This document shows, piece by piece, positions 26,366 through 33,115 of a stretch of DNA of 64,000 bases. Made by a program: the position numbers and the translations under genes. A model generated the notes under the pieces. The model saw nothing but the letters and a program-made list of their open reading frames with translations. It was not told where the DNA came from and did not search any database. The stretch spans positions 1 through 64,000 of the forward strand of contig NZ_VCDK01000005.1 in NCBI RefSeq assembly GCF_007995215.1. The letters are read 5' to 3'. The number at the start of each line of letters is the position of its first letter. Position 1 is the first letter of the stretch. Source of the DNA: Shimia ponticola (GTDB taxonomy: Bacteria; Pseudomonadota; Alphaproteobacteria; Rhodobacterales; Rhodobacteraceae).

Positions 26366-27912
26366 TCAAGTTCTTCCCCAACGGCAAAGGCGCGGGGGCG
26401 GGGCCGGTTGGCTATCTCGTGGCCGAGCGCGTGCTGGCCTATGACGGCAACCGCGACTTGATCCGCGATGCTGACGGCCAGCCTATCGCCGTCACCCGCG
26501 ACCCACTGCCGGAAGTACTGCGCGGCAACCCCGACCGCACCGAAGCCCTGATCGACGCCAGCCGTCACCAGTGGACCTACCGCGCGGGCGTGATCAGCTT
26601 TGCCGACTCTGACGCTCCGACCGAGAACCAGCAGGCGGAGGTCATGGACCAGTTCGAGCGGCTGGCCTTCGCGGGGCTGGACCCCGAGCAATATGAGGTG
26701 CTCTGGGTCCGCCATCGCCACGAAGGCCGGGTCGAGCTTCACTTCTGCACCCCGCGCCTGGAGCTGACGACCGGAAAGAGCCTCAACATCGCGTCTCCCG
26801 GCTATCAGGACGCCTATGACAGCCTGCGGGACGTGATGAATCAGCGCCACGGCTGGGCCGACCCGATGGATGTCGAGCGCGCGCAGGAGGTGCGCGAGAC
26901 CGTCGAGGCCCCGACCCGCGCCCAAGGCCGAGACGAGTTGCACGCCTGGATACAGGACCAAATCGATATGGGCCTGATCACTGATCGCAAGACTATGGTC
27001 GAGGCGCTGACCGACGCAGGCTTCGACCTGCCGCGCGCGGGCAAAGCCTACATCACCGCCCGCGACCCGGACACCGGCGAACGCTGGCGGCTGAAAGGAG
27101 AGATTTTCCATGAAGACTGGCAAGCCGACCCGGCTGAGCGAGAAGTTGAACGCGGAGCTCGACACGATCAGGGCCGAACACGTCGCCTCGATCTCATCCC
27201 AGCTCAAGAGCTTCAGGATCGATTTGAAGAACATTGTGGGCGCCGCGCAGCATACCATCACGAGCGATACGCGCCGCTTTCAGACCGAGACAGCGAGCAT
27301 GTTCGAGACGCGGCTGAGATCGATCCGCCTTTGGCTGACGATCTCGCCCTGGCTGATCGCGGCGATGGTGCTGACGGGGATCGCCTCGATGATGGCCGCG
27401 AGCTTTTTCTGGACAGGGCATCTGACGCGGTCGGAACTGACAGAACTGGGCCTGACACGGATCGAGCGGCCCGAGGGGACCTGGTTGATCCTGGACCCAT
27501 CGAAGACACGGCTCAGGACCTGCACGATGGGCGGGCAACACGTGACCTGCATTCGGATCGAGGAGGATTAGATGACTCAACTGACAGCCTTGGAACGCGA
27601 CTTGCTCGCCTGCGTCGAGCGGTTGGTGACGGCCTCAGAAGCCTCCGCGAAGGATTTGACCGCCTTAGAGACACGCTCGACCGGCAGGATCGAGAAGGAG
27701 CTAGCTGGCTTGAAGGACTGCGTGACCTTGCTCATTCGTTCACAAGCCGCATCCATGAAGGCCTTGAACGGATTGCTGAACGACGAAGCGAACTACAAGA
27801 CGCTGAACGAGAGCTTGCAGGAGAGCTTGACCTTAGCGAAGGCCGCCGCCGAGAGATTGAGGGAGAGCTAGACAGCCAGGAGGCCCATGCGGAGAGGGGT
27901 TTGAGGCATTGA
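26359..27912 (+). CDS. mobA: Relaxase (ColE1/HEN-like MobA)
   Basis: 517-aa conjugative relaxase that should nick oriT and lead the strand into a recipient. The N-terminal region carries the metal motif HRHEGRVELHF at about residues 117-127. Its H-x6-E-x-H spacing copies the H-x6-E-x-N (HEN) motif of ColE1 MbeA, with His in place of Asn. Candidate catalytic tyrosines lie near the N-terminus (GYLVAERVLAY). From about residue 250 the protein is charged, repetitive and Asp/Arg-rich, because that DNA also encodes two other proteins in another frame (27110-27571 and 27572-27871). The start is GTG 26359, overlapping mobC. Confidence 0.87.
   Translation: MLIKFFPNGKGAGAGPVGYLVAERVLAYDGNRDLIRDADGQPIAVTRDPLPEVLRGNPDRTEALIDASRHQWTYRAGVISFADSDAPTENQQAEVMDQFERLAFAGLDPEQYEVLWVRHRHEGRVELHFCTPRLELTTGKSLNIASPGYQDAYDSLRDVMNQRHGWADPMDVERAQEVRETVEAPTRAQGRDELHAWIQDQIDMGLITDRKTMVEALTDAGFDLPRAGKAYITARDPDTGERWRLKGEIFHEDWQADPAEREVERGARHDQGRTRRLDLIPAQELQDRFEEHCGRRAAYHHERYAPLSDRDSEHVRDAAEIDPPLADDLALADRGDGADGDRLDDGRELFLDRASDAVGTDRTGPDTDRAARGDLVDPGPIEDTAQDLHDGRATRDLHSDRGGLDDSTDSLGTRLARLRRAVGDGLRSLREGFDRLRDTLDRQDREGASWLEGLRDLAHSFTSRIHEGLERIAERRSELQDAERELAGELDLSEGRRREIEGELDSQEAHAERGLRH
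27110..27571 (+). CDS. Nested membrane-associated mobilisation protein (MobB-like)
   Basis: 153-aa protein encoded entirely inside the relaxase gene in another frame. The evidence that it is real is a strong AAGGAGAG about 8 nt before the ATG, a sensible amino acid mix, and a clear design: a helical N-terminus of about 70 residues (LSEKLNAELDTIRAEHVASI), one hydrophobic segment (about 73-100, PWLIAAMVLTGIASMMAASF), and a short C-terminal domain with two cysteines. ColE1 mbeB is nested in mbeA in the same way. A membrane-linked relaxosome role is inferred from position and shape, not from clear sequence identity. Confidence 0.8.
   Translation: MKTGKPTRLSEKLNAELDTIRAEHVASISSQLKSFRIDLKNIVGAAQHTITSDTRRFQTETASMFETRLRSIRLWLTISPWLIAAMVLTGIASMMAASFFWTGHLTRSELTELGLTRIERPEGTWLILDPSKTRLRTCTMGGQHVTCIRIEED
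27572..27871 (+). CDS. Nested coiled-coil mobilisation protein (MobD-like)
   Basis: 99-aa protein beginning directly after the stop of the nested MobB-like gene, also inside the relaxase gene. GAGGAGG lies about 6 nt before the ATG. The sequence is helical with heptad-like spacing (LERDLLACVERLVTASEASA, later LNESLQESLTLAKAAAERL), as in the small coiled-coil MbeD/MobD proteins that prevent entry of the same plasmid or assist mobilisation. Order (B then D) and nesting match ColE1. The identity is by position and architecture. Confidence 0.78.
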   Translation: MTQLTALERDLLACVERLVTASEASAKDLTALETRSTGRIEKELAGLKDCVTLLIRSQAASMKALNGLLNDEANYKTLNESLQESLTLAKAAAERLRES

Positions 27913-28048
27913 ATATGACCGAGTTCCCAGAAATTAGCGGTCTTCAGCTTTGCCGTCGGACAACTGCACTGTCTCTACTTAGCTTGAAAATTCGTTCGAT
28001 AGTCCCAATGTCAAATTATGAGCACGGGATAAAATATTGGTAAGTTTA

Positions 28049-29464
28049 ATGGATCAAAACCATACGTTTGATGAAGAGCCTGAGCTCATTTTGGACCAAG
28101 ACATCCGAGTAAGCCAAGCCGTTGATCCCCATTTGGCCTCAATCACCTTGAGACCCAAGACTAACAATCCGACTGACGGTTACAATTTGGGCCTGTCCGC
28201 TACTTTTGGAAAAGAACGTTTGCATCTAAGAGTTGGGCGGGAAGCGATAGACTTTCGAATCGAGATTTTCCAAGCTGAAATCAAGCTCGACTTGGCAAAT
28301 TCGACCTTTGATCCATTGTTCGAGAGAGAGCAAAGCGTAATCCAGATTGGTGCTCATCTGCATAACCTCCCTGAGTCTGGGAACCAACGTAGAGCGCGCT
28401 TCAATGCAGACACAGGAGAACTGATTGAAGCGGTAGTCGGCGCAAGGGTAAACCTCGAGCTGGAAACAAGTTCCAACCGCAATGAACCGGATTCTTGGTA
28501 CGAGGTATCGTTCCTGTCCGACCATGTTGTGAAACTAAGATCATGTGGTGCTAAACCGATTGCTCTCAATGGGCTACTGTTGGACGAATTCGTTGGGTGG
28601 AACATAATACCTAGAGATGACCGAGACTCAGGTGTTTTGGGAAGGATCAGGGTAAGAGAAGATTGGATTCAGCTCTCCGACCCGCGTCCACTCGGCAGAA
28701 CTGGCAAGATTTGGGCAAGTGTCGCTCGGCTTCTGTCAGGAGGCGGTCGTGAAGAAGAACAGAGGCGAAAAGCGTTTCACATACTCTTGACGCATCTGGT
28801 TGGTATCGGCCTTCAAGAAGCAAGTAACACGCGCGATGCTACGCTTGCTTGCGATACGGTTGTTGTTCGGCATCTTAGCGAAGAGTTTCGTAGGGCTGAG
28901 TCCGAAGGAGTCACTCCTAGTATCAATCTAAACGGGACCACTCTGCAGCGTTTCTTGCGTTCTAATCCAGGAAGTGAAAGAGCCTTGCTGAGGGGAGCCG
29001 GTGTTCCGGAACATCGACTCTCGGAATTGAACGACTCGGACGATCAGGGACAAAGCTTTGGGCGCGACGAGATCGAAGAACAAATACCTGAGCTCGCATT
29101 TCTGGAAGCCTATCTTTCGCGGATCAACAAAAAGAAGCTCAGATCAACTTTCAAAAGAGACGAGGCCTTAGATGTTCTTCAACTCTTGGTTCTTGAGGGA
29201 TTCTGGAGTGATAATTTTAGATCTAGCGCCAAGCGTACAGAACTCCGAGAAATCGGCTTGATTAATCGGCCAGCCGCAGCGAAAGACCTGATATCGAAGC
29301 ATTCCGATCAAAAGGATCGTATGATCAAGAACAGGATTGGCGGCCAATTGACTGGATTTGGGGATATGCTTTTTATTGCGTTTCCGAAAAGTAGTGCCAT
29401 GAAAATCCACAAGGCAACTGCCATCGAGATGGTAGACGAAATTATCTCAAAAACCTATGATTAA
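28049..29464 (+). CDS. Uncharacterised 471-aa cargo protein
   Basis: I do not recognise a family. It is a soluble, acidic protein without a signal peptide. The N-terminal half looks beta-rich (ASITLRPKTNNPTDGYNLGL and onwards). The C-terminal half is helical, with a lysine-rich stretch (SRINKKKLRSTFKRDEAL) and an ending GDMLFIAFPKSSAMKIHKAT. Codon and base use are clearly AT-richer than the mobilisation genes before it, which suggests a separate origin. ATG 28049 is chosen over TTG 28037; GGTAAG lies just upstream. It stands between the mob module and higBA, where a defence or interference gene would be expected, but nothing proves that. Confidence 0.75.
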   Translation: MDQNHTFDEEPELILDQDIRVSQAVDPHLASITLRPKTNNPTDGYNLGLSATFGKERLHLRVGREAIDFRIEIFQAEIKLDLANSTFDPLFEREQSVIQIGAHLHNLPESGNQRRARFNADTGELIEAVVGARVNLELETSSNRNEPDSWYEVSFLSDHVVKLRSCGAKPIALNGLLLDEFVGWNIIPRDDRDSGVLGRIRVREDWIQLSDPRPLGRTGKIWASVARLLSGGGREEEQRRKAFHILLTHLVGIGLQEASNTRDATLACDTVVVRHLSEEFRRAESEGVTPSINLNGTTLQRFLRSNPGSERALLRGAGVPEHRLSELNDSDDQGQSFGRDEIEEQIPELAFLEAYLSRINKKKLRSTFKRDEALDVLQLLVLEGFWSDNFRSSAKRTELREIGLINRPAAAKDLISKHSDQKDRMIKNRIGGQLTGFGDMLFIAFPKSSAMKIHKATAIEMVDEIISKTYD

Positions 29465-29510
29465 GCTCTTGTAAGCAAAAAAGAGATTTCGCCCATGGCC
29501 GCTTGGAGTG

Positions 29511-29801
29511 TTAAGCGGCCACCAAAGGCTCTATGCTAGATACGTCAATCTCTCTCGCCGCCAGCGCCATGTCGTAGTTCGTCTGCAAGTTCACCCAGTA
29601 GGCGGGTGTCGTGTTGAACACGCGAGCAAGGCGCAGAGCCGTGTCAGGTGTGATCCCGGTCGTACCCTTGATCAACCGCTCGATCCGCGTCCGAGGCACG
29701 CCCAGACGCCGCGCAAACGCGATGGCCCCCATCTCCAAGGGATCGAGGTAAAGCTCTTTCAGGACTTCACCGGGGTGCATCGGGTCTTCAAGCAAGCTCA
29801 T
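29511..29801 (-). CDS. higA: HigA-type antitoxin
   Basis: 96-aa XRE-type DNA-binding antitoxin of the HigA/VapI family. It opens with the family hallmark MHPGEVLKELYLDPLEM and contains the helix-turn-helix FARRLGVPRTRIERLIKG, followed by TPAYWVNLQTNYDMALA. It binds and neutralises HigB and represses their shared promoter. It lies 12 nt after the toxin gene, in the toxin-first order usual for higBA. It probably helps keep the element in the host. Confidence 0.93.
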   Translation of the reverse strand: MSLLEDPMHPGEVLKELYLDPLEMGAIAFARRLGVPRTRIERLIKGTTGITPDTALRLARVFNTTPAYWVNLQTNYDMALAAREIDVSSIEPLVAA

Positions 29802-29813
29802 CAGCGTATCCTC

Positions 29814-30095
29814 TCAATGGTAGTCCACAATCTCGACATCGGCGGGACCGTTCGGCGTCCAGACAAAGCAAATGCGCCATTGCCCGTTGATCCGCACAGA
29901 GTGTTGCCCAGCCCGATCCCCTTTCAGTTCTTCCAGGTGGTTGCCGGGCGGGAACCGTAAATCCTCGACAACAACCGCAGCATCCAACGCCGACAGCATC
30001 GCCCGCGTACGCTTCACCAAGTCACCCGGGAAGCCTTTGCCATACTTGCCTTTCACGGCATTAGCAGCGAGTTTGCCCTTGGTGCTTTGGATCAT
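29814..30095 (-). CDS. higB: HigB-type mRNA interferase toxin
   Basis: 93-aa RelE-superfamily toxin. Family features are the RFPPGNHLEELKGDRAGQHS block, then VRINGQWRICFVWTPNGPADVEIVDYH with conserved basic and aromatic residues. HigB cleaves mRNA on the ribosome when free of HigA. The start ATG 30095 lies very close to the predicted promoter, so the transcript may have almost no leader. The operator dyad is at 30105-30140. Confidence 0.93.
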   Translation of the reverse strand: MIQSTKGKLAANAVKGKYGKGFPGDLVKRTRAMLSALDAAVVVEDLRFPPGNHLEELKGDRAGQHSVRINGQWRICFVWTPNGPADVEIVDYH

Positions 30096-30101
30096 GCTTG
30101 T

Positions 30102-30140
30102 CGTGTATCACAACTAGATACATGTGTCAACTTGTGATAC
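30102..30140 (-). promoter_or_regulatory. higBA promoter and operator
   Basis: A perfect inverted repeat, GTATCACAA (30105-30113) with TTGTGATAC (30132-30140), encloses a perfect -35 TTGACA on the minus strand (30125-30130). A weak -10 TACACG (30102-30107) follows after 17 bp. HigA binding here would block RNA polymerase, the usual autoregulation of such modules. Confidence 0.65.
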
Positions 30141-30175
30141 GCCATTGCGGTGCCTCAACCAACCGAAACGCGCAC

Positions 30176-30631
30176 TCATTCGGCGTCGATACCTATCTCA
30201 AGGAAGTTTTGCTTTGACTGAAGCCAAGCTTCGATCCGTTCGGCCGTATTAGCGGTGTCTTTAACGTTTCTCAGACCGCACTCCCACACGATGGCAACTC
30301 TCCAACCCATCTCAGCCAACTGGTTCTGATTTCTGCTGTCCCTCGCGACATTTGCGTCGAACTTCTGCCTCCAGAACTCGGTGCGTGTCTTTGGCGACTT
30401 CGAGAAGCGGCAGTTGTTATGGCGATGCCAAAAACACCCATGAACAAAAACTACTGCGTTGAACTTTGGAAACACGATGTCTGGTTTCCCTGGCAAACGG
30501 GCAGTGTGCAACCGAAAGCGAAGCCCTTTGGCATGAAGAGCCCTGCGCAAGGCCGTTTCAGGCTTGGTGTCCTTGCCACGAATTCCGCGCATCATCCGCG
30601 AGCGGGTTTGTTTGTCTACGATGTCTGCCAT
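30176..30631 (-). CDS. vsr: Vsr mismatch endonuclease
   Basis: 151-aa very-short-patch-repair endonuclease. It nicks next to T:G mismatches that arise when 5-methylcytosine is deaminated, and so belongs with the adjacent cytosine methyltransferase. Family motifs are TRSRMMRGIRGKDTKPE at the N-terminus, then LPGKPDIVFPKFNAVVFVHGCFWHRH with the catalytic Asp and zinc/His ligands. The start at 30631 gives the usual family N-terminus MADIVDKQTRS; upstream ATG 30646 is less likely. It is divergent from dcm with 56 bp between them. Confidence 0.94.
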   Translation of the reverse strand: MADIVDKQTRSRMMRGIRGKDTKPETALRRALHAKGLRFRLHTARLPGKPDIVFPKFNAVVFVHGCFWHRHNNCRFSKSPKTRTEFWRQKFDANVARDSRNQNQLAEMGWRVAIVWECGLRNVKDTANTAERIEAWLQSKQNFLEIGIDAE

Positions 30632-30687
30632 GCCCTTGCTTGCCATACCGAGCAAAACCTGGAAAGAGGGAGCCAAGGAGCCACGAT

Positions 30688-32202
30688 TTGCCAAAGCCAG
30701 TTGAAATCATCGATCTGTTCTCAGGGCCTGGCGGCCTCGGCGAGGGTTTTTCGTCTTGCCTTAACCCGGATGGCTCAGTTGCTTACAAGATTTCGGTATC
30801 AATCGAAAAAGACAGCGCCGCTCATCGAACACTCAGATTGCGTGCCTTTTTGCGTCAATTCGGTGTGTTGCCGCAGGAATACTATCAGTGGATTGCGGGG
30901 AAGACCGAGGAGCCAAATTGGAGCGATCTGTACCCCGAAAAATGGGCTGCGGCCGATCGTGAGGCTGTTTGCGCGGAGCTAGGACAAACCGAGACTGCTC
31001 GGCTCCTGTCAGATCGAATTTCTGAAGCGAAACAACGATCTGGAGATCGAACGCTGTTGATAGGTGGTCCACCTTGTCAGGCCTATTCCTTGGCCGGGAG
31101 ATCAAGGAACGCGGGAAATCGAGCTTACAAGCCCAAAGACGACGACAGACACTTCCTCTACCGCGAATATTGTCGTGTTTTGAATGAGTTAAACCCAGCT
31201 GTCTTTGTGATGGAGAACGTGAAGGGAATGTTGTCGTCTTCCGTCGAAGGGATCGCGATTTTCCAACAAGTTATGTCGGACCTTGAGAACGCAGGAGACG
31301 GCTACCACCTGATTTCACTTTCCGTGCCTCACGAAAAAGACGAACGACCTGAGCCGAAGGATTTTGTAATTCGCGCCGAGGATTACGGAGTTCCGCAGGC
31401 AAGGCATCGAGTGATCATTGTCGGGATCAGGTCGGATGTTCCCTTCAAGCACGTCCCCACGCTTTCGCTTAGAAACAAGGCAGCTTTTGTAAGCGATATC
31501 CTGGTTGGCCTACCAACGTTGCGCAGTGGTTTGAGTCGGAGCGATGACCAATTCGCATGGTACGATGCGGTCGTTGATGGGATCGAGACCCTGCAGACTC
31601 TTGCTGCAAGTTACCCGGGTCAGAATCATTCGCGATTTCTCGCAGAAGTCGATCGTGTCGAGGAAAAGCTTCTCGCGATCTCGCATAAGGGACGAAAAAA
31701 ATCGTCGCGCGGGAAGCTTTCGAACAAGCTTTCTGCAGAACTGGCGGAATTCATAGATGATCCTGAGCTCGTTGGCCTTTCAGGCCACGAGACACGCGGG
31801 CACATGCGGTCAGACCTTGCACGGTACCTCTACGCAGCCTGCTTTGCCAAAGCCGAAGGTACCAGCCCTCGCGCACATCAATTCCCTGATGTCCTAGCCC
31901 CAAATCACCGGAACTGGAAGACCGGAAAGTTCAACGACCGATTTCGTGTCCAGGTCGGCAATGGCCCGGCGACAACAGTCACTAGCCATATCTCTAAAGA
32001 TGGCCACTACTTCATTCATCCTGATCCAACACAGTGTCGCAGCTTGACTGTACGTGAGGCAGCACGTCTACAGACCTTCCCCGACAATTATCATTTCATG
32101 GGAAATCGCACCGAACAGTTCGTCCAAGTTGGAAACGCTGTACCGCCATTCCTTGCCCATCAAATCGCGAACGTTCTCCTACCTGTGTTTGAGACCGTGT
32201 GA
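30688..32202 (+). CDS. dcm: DNA (cytosine-5) methyltransferase
   Basis: 504-aa C5-cytosine methyltransferase. Motif I is DLFSGPGGLGEGF (residues 9-21), the catalytic PC motif is GGPPCQAYS with Cys130, motif VI is FVMENVKG, motif VIII is QARHRVIIVG, and the C-terminal motifs are RLQTFPDNYHF and VQVGNAVPP. I placed the start at TTG 30688: it has AAGGAG at 7 nt and sits a few residues before motif I as usual, whereas ATG codons upstream would run into the vsr gene. The protein should methylate the target site of the defence system in this element. The target sequence cannot be read from the protein. Confidence 0.93.
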   Translation: MPKPVEIIDLFSGPGGLGEGFSSCLNPDGSVAYKISVSIEKDSAAHRTLRLRAFLRQFGVLPQEYYQWIAGKTEEPNWSDLYPEKWAAADREAVCAELGQTETARLLSDRISEAKQRSGDRTLLIGGPPCQAYSLAGRSRNAGNRAYKPKDDDRHFLYREYCRVLNELNPAVFVMENVKGMLSSSVEGIAIFQQVMSDLENAGDGYHLISLSVPHEKDERPEPKDFVIRAEDYGVPQARHRVIIVGIRSDVPFKHVPTLSLRNKAAFVSDILVGLPTLRSGLSRSDDQFAWYDAVVDGIETLQTLAASYPGQNHSRFLAEVDRVEEKLLAISHKGRKKSSRGKLSNKLSAELAEFIDDPELVGLSGHETRGHMRSDLARYLYAACFAKAEGTSPRAHQFPDVLAPNHRNWKTGKFNDRFRVQVGNGPATTVTSHISKDGHYFIHPDPTQCRSLTVREAARLQTFPDNYHFMGNRTEQFVQVGNAVPPFLAHQIANVLLPVFETV

Positions 32203-32236
32203 CCGACATCGTTGCAGGCCGCTTTCCGGGATAGCA

Positions 32237-33115
32237 TTACCGTATCTCCAAGCTGTAGCTGGACGAGGAACGGCTTACGGTTTTGACGTACGCGTGGCCG
32301 TAGTAGTCGGAAACAACCTTCTCTAGTCTTCTGCGGAAGTCTTGGGGCATTCGCTCACCGATCAAAATGCCATTCAATGCCGTTCGTGGGTATTTGTGAA
32401 ATATAGGCTCGACGCCGCTTTTTTCTGCTCGAACCAATAGACGCCGTTCAGCTTCGTATTCCCACTCTAGGGGCTTTGTCGCATATATCTTTTGAAGGGT
32501 CTCGGTCATGGTCAAGTGCTTTTCGCCCAACGTTTTTTTGTTGTCTGCCACTTGATTATTGTCATGGCCACGACTCTCTTGCTCTTCCAATTCTTCTAGT
32601 ACGTATTCGAAAAGTCCACTCGCGACTGCGTAGACAAAAGCGTCGGCGCATGGCGGGCTTTTTTGGTATGCAACATTCACGGCAAACGTACTCGTTGAGC
32701 TGGCTTTGAGGAGTTCAGTGTCGTCGAACACTAGGCACAATCCGCGCAGTCCGTCGCCATAGTGAGACCACATCAGCAAGTTATCCGGTGACGAGCCGAA
32801 ACAGGCTATCCGCTTCAGGTCACGGATTTCCTGAAATGCCGGTTGTTCTTCTGCAACCGACTGGAAATATTCGAGCAGGTATTCATCGTCGTCGGCCATG
32901 AAGTCCGCGCCCCAAGCATTTTTCGCAGCAGCAAAGCGGTCAGGTTCCAACTGTGCGTCCGGGATTCCCCCAATAATCTGGGTCCAGAATTCAAATGGAT
33001 CGTTGTAGGCGCTGTAGTGCTGGCAAAAGATGACGCCTCGCTCCAAGTTTTGTAGCGCATAATCGGTCGGTCCACTGAACTTGTAGAGCTTTCTCGAAGC
33101 GTCAGACTGCATCAT
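32237..33115 (-). CDS. DUF2971 protein, last gene of the Mza-like operon
   Basis: 292-aa DUF2971 family protein. Family landmarks are the N-terminal LYKFSGPTDYALQNLERGVIFC and the central LMWSHYGDGLRGLCLVFDD. The biochemical role is not known; members often sit in defence and mobile loci. The start ATG 33115 overlaps the AIPR gene by 14 nt, so translation is coupled. It ends 34 nt from the convergent dcm gene. Whether it is part of the defence mechanism or a passenger is open; the coupling argues for a joint role. Confidence 0.87.
   Translation of the reverse strand: MMQSDASRKLYKFSGPTDYALQNLERGVIFCQHYSAYNDPFEFWTQIIGGIPDAQLEPDRFAAAKNAWGADFMADDDEYLLEYFQSVAEEQPAFQEIRDLKRIACFGSSPDNLLMWSHYGDGLRGLCLVFDDTELLKASSTSTFAVNVAYQKSPPCADAFVYAVASGLFEYVLEELEEQESRGHDNNQVADNKKTLGEKHLTMTETLQKIYATKPLEWEYEAERRLLVRAEKSGVEPIFHKYPRTALNGILIGERMPQDFRRRLEKVVSDYYGHAYVKTVSRSSSSYSLEIR

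Noticed and set aside
25885-27261. 458-aa minus-strand frame opposite the relaxase
   Set aside because: Antisense to mobC and the relaxase gene in GC-rich DNA. It has no ribosome binding site, and the two nested plus-strand genes have far better support.
30466-30687. Upstream extension of the cytosine methyltransferase frame
   Set aside because: It would overlap the vsr coding region and add about 70 residues before motif I. TTG 30688 with AAGGAG fits the family start.
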